DNA from: Pseudomonadota bacterium | GTDB taxonomy: Bacteria; Pseudomonadota; Alphaproteobacteria; Reyranellales; Reyranellaceae | Direction: 5' to 3' | Assembly (NCBI GenBank): GCA_018240685.1 | Contig: JAFEFG010000044.1 | Span: 1 to 37,185 of the forward strand | DNA: 37,185 bases | Shown: piece by piece, positions 1-7,466 of the stretch | Layout of the letters: every line of letters starts with the position of its first letter | Position numbering within the stretch: position 1 is the stretch's first letter | Position numbers and translations under genes: made by a program | Notes under the pieces: model-generated | The model's input: the letters and a program-made list of their open reading frames with translations, nothing else | What the model was told of the DNA's origin: nothing | Databases searched by the model: none

Positions 1-168
1 TACGTGTTCATCAACACCGCCATGGTGATGGGCCTGCTGCCGGTGGTGGGCGTGCCCCTGCCGCTGGTCAGCAACGGCGGCACCGCCATGGTCTCGGTGA
101 TGTTCGCCTGCGGGCTGATGATCGGCGTGAACGTCTACCGGGACGCCCAGTTGCCGCTCGCGCGCTGA
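1..168 (+). CDS. rodA: Rod-shape SEDS protein RodA, C-terminal fragment (cut by window start)
   Basis: The 55 residues read in frame from base 1 to the TGA match the C-terminus of the FtsW/RodA/SpoVE (SEDS) family. Visible are the segment YVFINTAMVMGLLPVVGVPL, the hallmark PLPLVSNGGTAM and a last membrane helix ending in VNVYRD. RodA is a polytopic inner-membrane peptidoglycan glycosyltransferase that polymerises lipid II during lateral wall synthesis with a class B PBP. The spacing and the VYRD-type ending favour RodA over FtsW, but FtsW cannot be excluded from this fragment. Most of the gene lies upstream of the window, so its start and operon (probably mre/mrd) cannot be seen. Confidence 0.88.
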   Translation, partial: YVFINTAMVMGLLPVVGVPLPLVSNGGTAMVSVMFACGLMIGVNVYRDAQLPLAR

Positions 169-210
169 GAGCCGGCCGGACTTCTCCCGAAATTCTCTTG
201 AGCGAGCCTA

Positions 211-239
211 TCGACAAGGGGGTACTGCCTTGCTATAGC
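211..239 (+). promoter_or_regulatory. Sigma-70-type promoter of the tRNA-Lys gene
   Basis: A -35-like TCGACA (211-216) is separated by exactly 17 bases from a -10-like TATAGC (234-239). The expected start is near 246, about 28 bases before the mature tRNA. The -35 matches TTGACA at 5 of 6 positions and the -10 matches TATAAT at 4 of 6. A GC-rich stretch follows the -10, as is usual for stable-RNA promoters. Called from sequence pattern only. Confidence 0.6.
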
Positions 240-273
240 CCCCGCCTCTTCAGGCAATGCCCCGGGCAAGTGC

Positions 274-349
<76 letters not shown>

Positions 350-383
350 TTGCCGGAGAGGATTTAGCGGGTCGATCCACGGG

Positions 384-421
384 AAAAAATCGCGATCGGG
401 GCGGGACACCCCTGGATCGCG
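384..421 (-). terminator. Rho-independent terminator of the DUF3300-DUF2950 operon
   Basis: Read on the minus strand, a hairpin is formed by CGCGATC (421-415) and GATCGCG (397-391), with an inner CCCC/GGGG pairing. It is followed directly by a T run (complement of the six A at 384-389). It lies about 95 bases past the stop codon of the DUF2950 gene, in the right orientation. On the plus strand there is no T run after the hairpin, so it should act mainly on minus-strand transcripts. Confidence 0.7.
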
Positions 422-515
422 TTCGACGTCGCTCATTTCGCGCTAAAGCCAAGCCACCGCACGATCCCTGCGGATTGTCCTCCGTGGATTATCGGGCGGC
501 CGGCGTGCGACGCCC

Positions 516-1472
516 CTACGGGGGCGTCATGTCCGACTTCTGCCAATCCTTGTCGGGATCGAAGGTCGTGATGGCAGCGGCGCGCTGGGCCGTGTCGGGA
601 CCGAGATCCCGCTCATAGACGACGCCGGCGTCGCTGACGATGAACGTCGACACGCCCGTCTCGCCGTAGTGCACCGGCCAGGCGATGACGGCAAAGCCGC
701 CGATCATGCGCCCGTTGGCGAGATAGTTGCGGGCGCCGCCCGGCGCATCCGGTCCCTGGCCATAGAGAAGGCGATAGTGATAGCCGAAGTAGCCTTTGCC
801 GCCTTCGCGGTCGCCCGGCTGCGCCTTCGCCACCAGGGGGCCCAGCGGGCTCTCCGGCTCACCCGGCTTGGCCTCCCAGTAGAGCCCGTCCTTCTTCCCC
901 GCGGAACTCATCAGGCGGCGCGCGTAGGTCGCCACGCCGGTCTTCATCGGGTCGAGGGCGGCGTATTCGCGCTCGGCATCGACGATCGCAAGCAGGGTCT
1001 GGACCGTCGTCAGCTCGTTCCGTCCGATATAGCGCGCCGCGATCTCCTTCTGGCCGGCCTCGACGTCGTAGCGCCAGCCGTCGGCGTCCTTGACGATCGG
1101 GATCGGCAGGACGAAGCCCGTCTTGCCGACATCGACCACCGCCTTGCTGTCGCCCTGCAGCTCGACCTTGTGCGCCTCGTCCCAGGCGGCGAGGAACTTC
1201 GCGCGCTGCTCGTCCTCGTCCTGGCGCGTGCCGGGAACGAGGTCGCGCCAGCCGCTGCCGAGGATCGCCGAGACCGCCTTGTCGTCGTCCTTCCGGATCG
1301 CCTCGGTCAGCGCGTCGGCCGCCTGCTCCGGCGACGCAAAGGTGCGCTGTTTCGCCGGTCCCGGCTTCGAGATCGCCGGCGTCGGCTGGGGCGTCTGCGC
1401 CACGGCGCCGGATGCGAAAGCGGCCGCGAGGCCCAGGGCGACCAGAACGCGCCGAAGGAACGGAGTCATCAT
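516..1472 (-). CDS. Exported DUF2950 family protein
   Basis: The 318-residue product begins with a short basic region and a hydrophobic stretch ending in GAVAQ, a typical Sec signal peptide with cleavage after the Ala near residue 25. The mature part resembles DUF2950: an F-x-SPEQAADAL start, a central GYHYRLLYGQG segment and a C-terminal FAVIAWP and DTAQRAAAIT region. The biochemical function of the family is unknown. Its ATG overlaps the stop of the upstream DUF3300 gene (ATGATGA), so translation is probably coupled; either of the two consecutive Met codons could start it. A periplasmic or envelope location is inferred from the signal peptide. Confidence 0.85.
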   Translation of the reverse strand: MMTPFLRRVLVALGLAAAFASGAVAQTPQPTPAISKPGPAKQRTFASPEQAADALTEAIRKDDDKAVSAILGSGWRDLVPGTRQDEDEQRAKFLAAWDEAHKVELQGDSKAVVDVGKTGFVLPIPIVKDADGWRYDVEAGQKEIAARYIGRNELTTVQTLLAIVDAEREYAALDPMKTGVATYARRLMSSAGKKDGLYWEAKPGEPESPLGPLVAKAQPGDREGGKGYFGYHYRLLYGQGPDAPGGARNYLANGRMIGGFAVIAWPVHYGETGVSTFIVSDAGVVYERDLGPDTAQRAAAITTFDPDKDWQKSDMTPP

Positions 1473-2662
1473 CGCCGTCCTCCTCCTCCGTGAAAACCGC
1501 CGCCCCCGGCCCGACCGCCACCACCGCCGCCGCCCTCGCGGAAATTCGGATGCGATTGCGCGCGATTCATCTGCATCTGGCCGCGTTGTGCTTCACGATT
1601 GATCTGCTGGCCGCGATTGACGCCGCTCAGGGCCGACGGCCGCTCGGCGCCGCCGCGATTCTGGGGCATGGAATGCTGCTGGGGAAGATTCGGTCGCTGC
1701 CCGCCGGGCTGGCCCATGGGGCCGCGGTTGGCCGTCTGCGGCCGGTTGGCGCCGGGGCCGTTCTCCAGACGCCCGCGGAACTGCTGGCGTTGATCCACGC
1801 CGGGGCGGGGGCCCTGACCGAACCTCTGCCGCGTGGCGGCATCGCGATAGCCGACTCCCCTGCGATGAGTCGGGTCGTGCTGCCAGCGCCCGTCAGCGTT
1901 GATCGCGGTGCGATTGTAGTGGTTGTCGATGTTGACCGCGCGGTTGACGTTCACGTTCACATAGGAATTGCCGTATCCGCCCCAGTGCCAGCCGCCGAAC
2001 ATGGCACCGGCCGCCGCGAAGCCCAGGCCCCAGAAGAAGCCGCTCGCCAGCGCGCCGACGGCCGGCGGATAGTAGACGGGCGGATAGGCGGGATAGGGCC
2101 ACGAGCCGTAGGCCCAGGAGGGATTGTACGAGGGCACGTAGATGACTTCCGGATTGGCCGGCTCGATCACGTATTGGACGCTGCTGCCCGATCCCTGCGT
2201 CGTGACGGTCTGCTGCGGTGTGCTCTTCAGGTTGCCCGCCGCCGCCGCCTTGGCGCGCAGGCGCTGGATCGAGTCGGCGACATCCTGCTGCTGGGAGACC
2301 ATCGCGTCGCCGAGCTTCTGGGTCCAGTCCAGATGGTCGTTCATCTGGGCGAGAACGCTTGGGAAGGCGACCAGCGACTTGACGCTCACATCCCAGTCCT
2401 TGTCCTTGACGGCATTGACGGCGGCATCGCCCTTGAGGTTGGGATTGGCCTTCGACCAGCGCGCCGCCTCGACGACCTCGAGCGGATAGGTGGCGGCCAT
2501 CAGCACCTGCGACAGCAGCGCGTCGGGATAGAGCGCGACCGGCGCCAGGAGCTGGTCGAGCTCCTCGGGCTTGAACGCCGGCTTGTCCTGGCCGAGCGCC
2601 GCGCGTTCCGCGGCAATCGCAAGGAACGTCGCCGGAAGAATTAGAAGCGTACGCCGCAGCAT
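1469..2662 (-). CDS. Exported DUF3300 family protein with low-complexity tail
   Basis: I chose the ATG at 2662 (MLRRTLLILP) because it puts a signal peptide at the N-terminus; an in-frame upstream start would add 12 residues before it. The product has 397 residues. The N-terminal half carries the DUF3300 signature: LDQLLAPVALYPDALLSQVL, then ATYPLEVVEAARW and EVIYVPSYNP. A Trp/Tyr/Pro/Gly-rich stretch with possible membrane-associating glycines (GALASGFFWGLGFAAAG) follows. The last 130 or so residues are low complexity, rich in Gly, Arg, Gln, Asn and Pro, ending in poly-Gly. The family function is unknown. The gene is translationally coupled to DUF2950, which suggests the two envelope proteins work together. 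Confidence 0.87.
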   Translation of the reverse strand: MLRRTLLILPATFLAIAAERAALGQDKPAFKPEELDQLLAPVALYPDALLSQVLMAATYPLEVVEAARWSKANPNLKGDAAVNAVKDKDWDVSVKSLVAFPSVLAQMNDHLDWTQKLGDAMVSQQQDVADSIQRLRAKAAAAGNLKSTPQQTVTTQGSGSSVQYVIEPANPEVIYVPSYNPSWAYGSWPYPAYPPVYYPPAVGALASGFFWGLGFAAAGAMFGGWHWGGYGNSYVNVNVNRAVNIDNHYNRTAINADGRWQHDPTHRRGVGYRDAATRQRFGQGPRPGVDQRQQFRGRLENGPGANRPQTANRGPMGQPGGQRPNLPQQHSMPQNRGGAERPSALSGVNRGQQINREAQRGQMQMNRAQSHPNFREGGGGGGGRAGGGGFHGGGGRR

Positions 2663-2755
2663 GTCTGTCTCGAAATCCTGGCCAGCTTGGACAGGCACTT
2701 TAACGACCGGGCGGCGATCCCGTCCAGCGCAACCGCAGCGCGGATCGGCGCGGCT

Positions 2756-3265
2756 TCAGGCGATACCTTTGTCCCGTTCGCGCTGGAAGAACAGCAGGTC
2801 GAGCTCGGGCGCGGCCTTGCCCGATGCGGTCAGGATCATGTGCGCCTGGCCACGGTGATGGGTGTGGTGGTTGAACCAGTGATCGAGCGCCAGGTGCAAT
2901 GCCTGCGTCACGTCGTCGGGCGCGGAGACGCGGCGATAGCGGATCGTGCCCGCCAGCCGCGCATCGTCGAGACTCTCGATGTAGGCGATGATGCGCCGGT
3001 CCTCGACCTCGCGGGCGGCGCGAAGATCGTCCAGGCGCTCATGCAGGATGGCATCGAGTCGCTGCGGCACCTCGCCAGTGCCGGTGAAGCGCTGCATCCA
3101 GATCCGGTCGGTCACCAGCAGATGGTTGAGCGTGCCGTGCATCGACTTGAAGAAGGCGCCCTTGTCGGCGCGATAATCCGCGTCCTGGAGCTGGGCGGCG
3201 GCATCGTAGAGCCGTCGGTTGGCCCAGGCATTGTAGGCGGCGAACTGCGCGTAATGGGCTTTCAT
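2756..3265 (-). CDS. DinB family protein (putative metal-dependent thiol-transferase fold)
   Basis: From the ATG at 3265 the product has 169 residues (MKAHYAQFAAYNAWANRRLY). The start fits the family; an in-frame extension of 26 residues upstream would run through a strong inverted repeat and is unlikely to be translated. It has the DinB/YfiT four-helix-bundle pattern. The first metal-ligand candidate is the His in MHGTLNHLL, and the C-terminal motif is NHHTHHRGQAH, whose His residues supply the other ligands. Members bind a divalent metal; some act in bacillithiol or mycothiol chemistry, but the substrate here is unknown. It diverges from the phosphofructokinase gene. Confidence 0.9.
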   Translation of the reverse strand: MKAHYAQFAAYNAWANRRLYDAAAQLQDADYRADKGAFFKSMHGTLNHLLVTDRIWMQRFTGTGEVPQRLDAILHERLDDLRAAREVEDRRIIAYIESLDDARLAGTIRYRRVSAPDDVTQALHLALDHWFNHHTHHRGQAHMILTASGKAAPELDLLFFQRERDKGIA

Positions 3266-3303
3266 ACCCGTATTGTGGGGCCGGGAACCGCCGCCGCGAA
3301 GAT

Positions 3304-3342
3304 TGATTGATCCGGTCAAGGCGCTTTGCGCGGGATCAATCA
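3304..3342. promoter_or_regulatory. 10-bp perfect inverted repeat between divergent genes
   Basis: TGATTGATCC (3304-3313) is repeated as its exact reverse complement GGATCAATCA (3333-3342). A small inner GCGC-TTT-GCGC hairpin (3321-3331) lies between the arms. The element sits between the DinB gene (minus) and the phosphofructokinase gene (plus), 39 and 43 bases from their starts. It could be an operator or a stable transcript hairpin. The sequence does not identify a binding protein. Confidence 0.45.
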
Positions 3343-3384
3343 TCCCGTAGCGAGTGCTGTTACACTTGAATCAGGAGGCGGCGC

Positions 3385-4458
3385 ATGAGCAAGCGAATCG
3401 GCATTCTGACGAGCGGCGGCGACTGTGCCGGCCTGAACGCGACCATCCGCGCGGTCGCGCTGCGCGCCCACCACGGACATGGCTGGCAGACGATCGGCAT
3501 CCATCGCGGCACGCTCGGGCTCCTGTCGCGCCCGGTGGCGGCCGAACCGCTCGATCCCACCCGGCTCGATGCGGCACTGGCGCGCCAGGGCGGCACCTTT
3601 CTGGGCAGCACCAACCGCGGCGATCCGTTCGCCTTCCCGATGGAGGACGGCAGCGTCAGGGACCGTTCCGCGGAGATGATCGAAGGGCTGATGAGCCTGC
3701 AGCTCGACGGGTTGATCGGCGTCGGCGGCGACGGCAGCCTCGGCATCCTGCGGCGCCTCCTGGAGCCGGTCGATCTTCCCTTCATCGGCGTGCCGAAGAC
3801 GATCGACAACGACGTCCACCGGACCGAACGGGCCATCGGCTACTCGACCGCGGTTGCCATTGCCACCGAGGCGCTGGACCGCCTGCAGCCGACGGGGGCG
3901 AGCCACGATCGCGTCATGGTGCTGGAGGTGATGGGCCGCGATGCGGGCCATATCGCCATCGGGGCGGGAATCGCCGGCGGCGCCGACGTCGTGCTGCTGC
4001 CCGAGGTGCCGTGGCGGTTGTCGGCGGTGGTCGAGCATATCGCGACGCTGCGTCGAACCGGCCGGACTTCCGCCCTCGTCGTGGTCGCGGAAGCGGCCGG
4101 GCATTCGGAGATCGGCCGCGAGCCTGCGGACAAGGCGCAGGACCATGTCGGCATCGGCACGCAGCTCGCGCATCGGCTCATGGCGACGACCGGCGCGGAG
4201 TCGCGCGCCACGGTGCTGGGGCACGTGCAGCGCGGCGCGATGCCGACGGCGGAGGATCGGTTCCTGGCCTCCGCGCTGGGCGTGCATGCGGTCGACCTTC
4301 TGGCCGAGGGCAAGGCCGATCGCATGGTGGGCTGGTGGAATCGCACCGTGATCGACGTGCCGCTCGACAAGGTGGTCGGGCGCTCGCGAACCCTCGATGT
4401 CGACGGCGCGCTCATCCGCACGGCACGCGCGCTGGGGATCTGCCTCGGCGACACCTGA
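3385..4458 (+). CDS. pfkA: 6-phosphofructokinase (ATP- or PPi-dependent)
   Basis: The 357-residue protein has the PFK fold from its first residues (GILTSGGDCAGLN, residues 6-18). It phosphorylates fructose 6-phosphate to fructose 1,6-bisphosphate in glycolysis, or runs reversibly if it uses pyrophosphate. The donor-site motif is GGDGS (114-118) with Gly117, the ATP-type residue. The active-site motif is PKTIDND (137-143), with Lys138 as in PPi-dependent enzymes and catalytic base Asp141. MGRDAGHIA follows. This Gly/Lys combination occurs in the ATP-dependent group III PFKs known from actinobacteria, so the donor is uncertain, with ATP more likely. A strong AGGAGG lies 6 bases before the ATG. 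Confidence 0.9.
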   Translation: MSKRIGILTSGGDCAGLNATIRAVALRAHHGHGWQTIGIHRGTLGLLSRPVAAEPLDPTRLDAALARQGGTFLGSTNRGDPFAFPMEDGSVRDRSAEMIEGLMSLQLDGLIGVGGDGSLGILRRLLEPVDLPFIGVPKTIDNDVHRTERAIGYSTAVAIATEALDRLQPTGASHDRVMVLEVMGRDAGHIAIGAGIAGGADVVLLPEVPWRLSAVVEHIATLRRTGRTSALVVVAEAAGHSEIGREPADKAQDHVGIGTQLAHRLMATTGAESRATVLGHVQRGAMPTAEDRFLASALGVHAVDLLAEGKADRMVGWWNRTVIDVPLDKVVGRSRTLDVDGALIRTARALGICLGDT

Positions 4459-4459
4459 A

Positions 4460-4489
4460 GGACGATGGCGGTCGCTGCGGCCTTCGTCC
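4460..4489. terminator. Hairpin between convergent pfkA and prmB
   Basis: GGACGA-T-GGC (4460-4469) pairs with GCC-T-TCGTCC (4480-4489) with one T-T mismatch. It lies immediately after the pfkA stop and just before the end of prmB. The position suits a bidirectional terminator, but there is no clear T run on either strand, so the call is tentative. Confidence 0.35.
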
Positions 4490-4502
4490 CGAGGCGCGAT
4501 CT

Positions 4503-5423
4503 CTAACGAAGCGCCGGCGCGCCCTTGCCGCGCCGTGCGAGATCCGTGCGCGCGATCCAGAACACCTCGCCCTGGCTCTGCTCGGTGTCGAGCCAGACGA
4601 AGGGCAGATCCGGATAGGCCTTCTCGAGCGGCCGGCGGCCGCGGCCGATCTCGCACACCAGCGAGCCGTTGCGCGTCAGGTGCTGCGGCGCCTCCTCGAT
4701 GATGCGGCGCACGAGGTCGAGCCCGTCGTCGCCGGCCGCGAGGGCGAGCCTGGGTTCGTGGCGGTATTCCGGCGGGAGGGCCGCCATGCCCTCGGCATCC
4801 ACATAGGGCGGGTTGGTGATGATGAGATCGTAGTGCTGCCGCGCCAGCGGCGCGAAGAGGTCGCCGCGATGCAGCGTGATGCGGTCGCCGAAGCGGTGCA
4901 GGGCCACGTTGCGCCGGGCCAGCGCCAGCGCGCCCGCGGACAGGTCGACGGCATCGATGCGCGCCCGCGGGAAGGCGAGGGCGGCCAGGATCGCGAGGCA
5001 GCCGGAGCCGGTGCAGAGATCGAGCACGCGCCGCACGCGGCGCGGATCGCCCAGCGGCAGGGCGTTTCCCGCCAGCAGGTCGCCGATGAAGGAGCGGGGG
5101 ATGAGGGCGCGGCGGTCGACCTGGAAGCGCACGCCCTGCATGTAGGCCGCGCCCAGGAGGTAGGGCGCGGGCATGCGCAGGCTGATCCGCGCGTCGATGA
5201 GCGTGAGCAGCCGGGCGCGCTCGGCGGCCGTCGGTCGAAGGTCGAGCCAGGGATCGATGTTGTGGATGGGCAGGCGCAGCGCCTCCAGCATCATGAAGGC
5301 CGCTTCGTCGACGGCATTCGTCGTGCCGTGACCGTAGGCCAGGCGCGCGGCGCGGAAGCGGCGCACCGCAAGACGGAAGAAGTCTTCCAGGGTGACGAGA
5401 GAGGGTTTGTGTGCGCGTGTCAT
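4503..5423 (-). CDS. prmB: Ribosomal protein uL3 N5-glutamine methyltransferase PrmB
   Basis: The 306-residue product is a SAM-dependent methyltransferase of the HemK/PrmB class. It has the SAM-binding motif VLDLCTGSGCLAILAA and the catalytic NPPY motif in LIITNPPYVDAEG, which binds the glutamine amide. The N-terminal helical region (TLEDFFRLAVRRFRAARLAYGHGT) and the R-x-PAPYLLG segment are typical of PrmB rather than PrmC. It methylates a glutamine of ribosomal protein L3 in the cytoplasm. Its length is close to the usual 300 or so residues. It diverges from the thioredoxin-like gene, with only about 20 bases between the two starts. Confidence 0.93.
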   Translation of the reverse strand: MTRAHKPSLVTLEDFFRLAVRRFRAARLAYGHGTTNAVDEAAFMMLEALRLPIHNIDPWLDLRPTAAERARLLTLIDARISLRMPAPYLLGAAYMQGVRFQVDRRALIPRSFIGDLLAGNALPLGDPRRVRRVLDLCTGSGCLAILAALAFPRARIDAVDLSAGALALARRNVALHRFGDRITLHRGDLFAPLARQHYDLIITNPPYVDAEGMAALPPEYRHEPRLALAAGDDGLDLVRRIIEEAPQHLTRNGSLVCEIGRGRRPLEKAYPDLPFVWLDTEQSQGEVFWIARTDLARRGKGAPALR

Positions 5424-5443
5424 GCCGGCCTAGATTATCCGAC

Positions 5444-5833
5444 ATGAATCGCCGTGCCTTCCTTTTTGCGGGCGTCGCCGCCGCGGCGCTGCCCGCCGCC
5501 GCATGGGCGCGGGGCGGTGGCATCGAGGTGATCTATGTCGGCGGCTGGGACTGCCCCTACTGCACGAAATGGAAGAACGAATACAAGGCGGACTGGCTCG
5601 CCTCGCCGGAATTCAAGCGCGTGACGTGGATCGAGATCGATCCGCCTCGGCTGCGCGAAGCCTACCAGCCGCGCTACTGGCCGGCCGATCTCGCCGACGT
5701 CCTGGAGCAGGTTCCGCGCAAGCACGGCACGCCTCGGTTCCTGATCGTGAAGGGCGGCCGCATCGTTTCCAACGAACTCGGCGTGAACAAATGGGCGATC
5801 ACGCTTGATCGCCTGCACAAGCTTCTGGGGTAA
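5444..5833 (+). CDS. Exported thioredoxin-fold protein with CPYC motif
   Basis: From the ATG at 5444 the product has 129 residues. It begins with MNRRAFLFAGVAAAALPAAA, a signal peptide with an RR pair reminiscent of a minimal Tat signal and a likely cleavage after AWA (residue 22). The mature protein is a small thioredoxin-like domain with redox motif CPYC (Cys37, Cys40) after VIYVGGWD, and a cis-Pro candidate in HGTPRFLI. A role in periplasmic disulfide reduction or delivery is inferred; no specific partner is visible. It ends 6 bases before the CoA-transferase gene, so the two may be co-transcribed. An in-frame GTG at 5411 would displace the signal peptide and was not used. Confidence 0.82.
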   Translation: MNRRAFLFAGVAAAALPAAAWARGGGIEVIYVGGWDCPYCTKWKNEYKADWLASPEFKRVTWIEIDPPRLREAYQPRYWPADLADVLEQVPRKHGTPRFLIVKGGRIVSNELGVNKWAITLDRLHKLLG

Positions 5834-5839
5834 TCACGT

Positions 5840-6988
5840 ATGGCTGGCGCTTTGGACGGACTGGTCGTTCTCGACCTGACGACGCATCTCTCGGGGCCGT
5901 TCTGCGGCATGCAGCTCGGCGACCTCGGGGCCGACGTGATCAAGATCGAAAGCCCCCAGGGCGATTCCATGCGCGGCGCGCCGCCCTTCGTCGAGGGCGA
6001 GTCGGCGCCGTTCATGCTGTGGAACCGCAACAAGCGCGGCATGCGGCTCGACCTCAAGAACCCCGACGATCTCGCGATCTTCTGGGAGCTCGTCGACGGG
6101 GCCGACGTGATGCTGGAGAATTTCCGGCCGGGCGTGATCGACAAGCTCGGCATCGGCTGGGAGGCGCTGCACGCGCGCAACCCGCGCCTGGTGCTGGGGT
6201 CGATCTCGGGGTTCGGCCAGACCGGCCCCTATGCGAAGCGCGGCGGCTTCGATCTCGTCATCCAGGCGATGTCGGGCCTGATGTCGGTGACGGGGCCCAA
6301 GGATGGTCCGCCCTACCGCATCCCGCTCGCCATCTCCGACGTCGGCGCCGGGCTCTATCTCACGATCGGCGTGCTGTCGGCGCTGCAGGCACGGAACAAG
6401 ACCGGGGAGGGACAGTGGGTCGAGACCTCGCTGCTGGAGGCGACGGTGTCGCTGGGCGTCTACGAGGCGGCCAACTACTTCGCGACGGGAGTCCGGCCGG
6501 AGAAGCTGGGGCAGGGCCATCGCGGCTCGTCGCCGTACCAGGTGTTCCAGACCGCCGACGGCTGGCTGACGATCGGGGCGGCGCAGCAGAACTTCTTCCG
6601 CACGCTGTGCGGGATGGTGGGCAAGCCCGAGCTCGCCGACGATCCGCGCTTCAAGACCAACGCGCTGCGCGTGAAGCACAACGACGAGATCGTGGCCATC
6701 CTCCAGGCCGAGGTCGCCAGGCGCTCCACCGCCGAGTGGATGACCGCGCTCGAGGCGGCGGGGATCCCGGCGGGACCGGTTCTCCACCACGACGAGGTCT
6801 TCGCCGATCCCCAGATCCTGGCGCGCGGCATGGTCGCGGAGGTCGTGCACAGCAAGGCGGGCCGGCAGAAGACGCTTGGCGTGCCGCTCAAGATGTCGGC
6901 GAACAAGACCGGCATCCGCCGGGCCGCGCCCCTGCTCGGCGAGCATGACGCCGAGCTGAGGAAGAGAAGGAAGAAGTCCGCCCGCTGA
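5840..6988 (+). CDS. CaiB/BaiF family CoA-transferase
   Basis: This 382-residue protein is a class III CoA-transferase. It moves CoA between carboxylic acids through an enzyme-aspartyl-CoA intermediate. The family pattern is clear: LDLTTHLSGPFCGMQLGDLGADVIKIE near the N-terminus, RNKRGMRLDLK, VMLENFRPGV, GFGQTGPYAKRGGFDLV, and the catalytic Asp167 in PLAISDVGAGLY. The C-terminal AGIPAGPVLHHDEVFADPQ segment is also typical. The substrate cannot be assigned because this family has many paralogues. The end is basic (RKRRKKSAR). It is probably transcribed with the preceding thioredoxin-like gene and converges on the small exported protein gene downstream. Confidence 0.93.
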   Translation: MAGALDGLVVLDLTTHLSGPFCGMQLGDLGADVIKIESPQGDSMRGAPPFVEGESAPFMLWNRNKRGMRLDLKNPDDLAIFWELVDGADVMLENFRPGVIDKLGIGWEALHARNPRLVLGSISGFGQTGPYAKRGGFDLVIQAMSGLMSVTGPKDGPPYRIPLAISDVGAGLYLTIGVLSALQARNKTGEGQWVETSLLEATVSLGVYEAANYFATGVRPEKLGQGHRGSSPYQVFQTADGWLTIGAAQQNFFRTLCGMVGKPELADDPRFKTNALRVKHNDEIVAILQAEVARRSTAEWMTALEAAGIPAGPVLHHDEVFADPQILARGMVAEVVHSKAGRQKTLGVPLKMSANKTGIRRAAPLLGEHDAELRKRRKKSAR

Positions 6989-7000
6989 ACGGACGCCGCG

Positions 7001-7342
7001 TCAGCTGCGGCGGTCGCCGTCCCGGTCGTGTTCGTGGTTGCGGTCGGACGAGCCCGGCTGCGGTCGGTGACGGCCGCGGTCGTCGGCGTCGCGACGGTCG
7101 CGATGATCGTCGCGATCGTGGTAGTCGTCGCGATCCCTGTGACGCTCCGGCGCCGGGCTGTAGGTCGTGTAGTAGTTCGTCACCCGCGGTGGCGGGGAGT
7201 AGTAGGCCGGTTGGGTGTAGTAGCCGCCGGAACCGTAGCCGTAGGCGGGATAGGCCGAATAGGACGGATAGCCCTGATCCTGGATGCAGGCCGCTGTCGG
7301 CGTCAGGAGCAGGGCCGCGATCAGTCCACGACCGGTGCGCAT
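7001..7342 (-). CDS. Small exported Tyr-rich and Arg/Asp/His-rich protein, possible lipoprotein
   Basis: This 113-residue protein is not recognised as a known family. A strong AGGAGG in front of the ATG supports it as a real gene. It starts with a hydrophobic signal (GLIAALLLTPTAAC). Cys19 could be lipidated, although the -3 residue (Thr) is not a canonical lipobox residue. Residues 20-60 are rich in Tyr, Pro, Ser and Gly (SAYPAYGYGSGGYY). The C-terminal half is dominated by Arg, Asp and His in short RD/HRD runs. The composition suggests an intrinsically disordered, highly charged envelope protein. Confidence 0.7.
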   Translation of the reverse strand: MRTGRGLIAALLLTPTAACIQDQGYPSYSAYPAYGYGSGGYYTQPAYYSPPPRVTNYYTTYSPAPERHRDRDDYHDRDDHRDRRDADDRGRHRPQPGSSDRNHEHDRDGDRRS

Positions 7343-7432
7343 GGTTTCCTCCTCGGGAGGAACCGCTCATCGGCCCCCCTCTCTCGAGATACGAGTCCGA
7401 TCGCGTCGGAGAGGAGGCATCTTTGCGATGTT

Positions 7433-7457
7433 ACGGAGGCGCGTGCGGCGCCTCCGT
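7433..7457. terminator. 10-bp perfect hairpin after the TTC38-like gene
   Basis: ACGGAGGCGC (7433-7442) and GCGCCTCCGT (7448-7457) form a perfect 10-bp stem with a 5-base loop. It begins 10 bases past the stop codon of the minus-strand TPR gene. There is no T run on either side, so it is either a terminator of the hairpin-only kind or a 3' stabilising structure. Confidence 0.45.
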
Positions 7458-7466
7458 GCGGCGGCT

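Noticed and set aside
3340..5523. 727-codon minus-strand open frame across pfkA and prmB
   Set aside because: It runs antisense to pfkA and out of frame with prmB, is Arg/Pro/Ala-rich low complexity, and has no ribosome site or family match.
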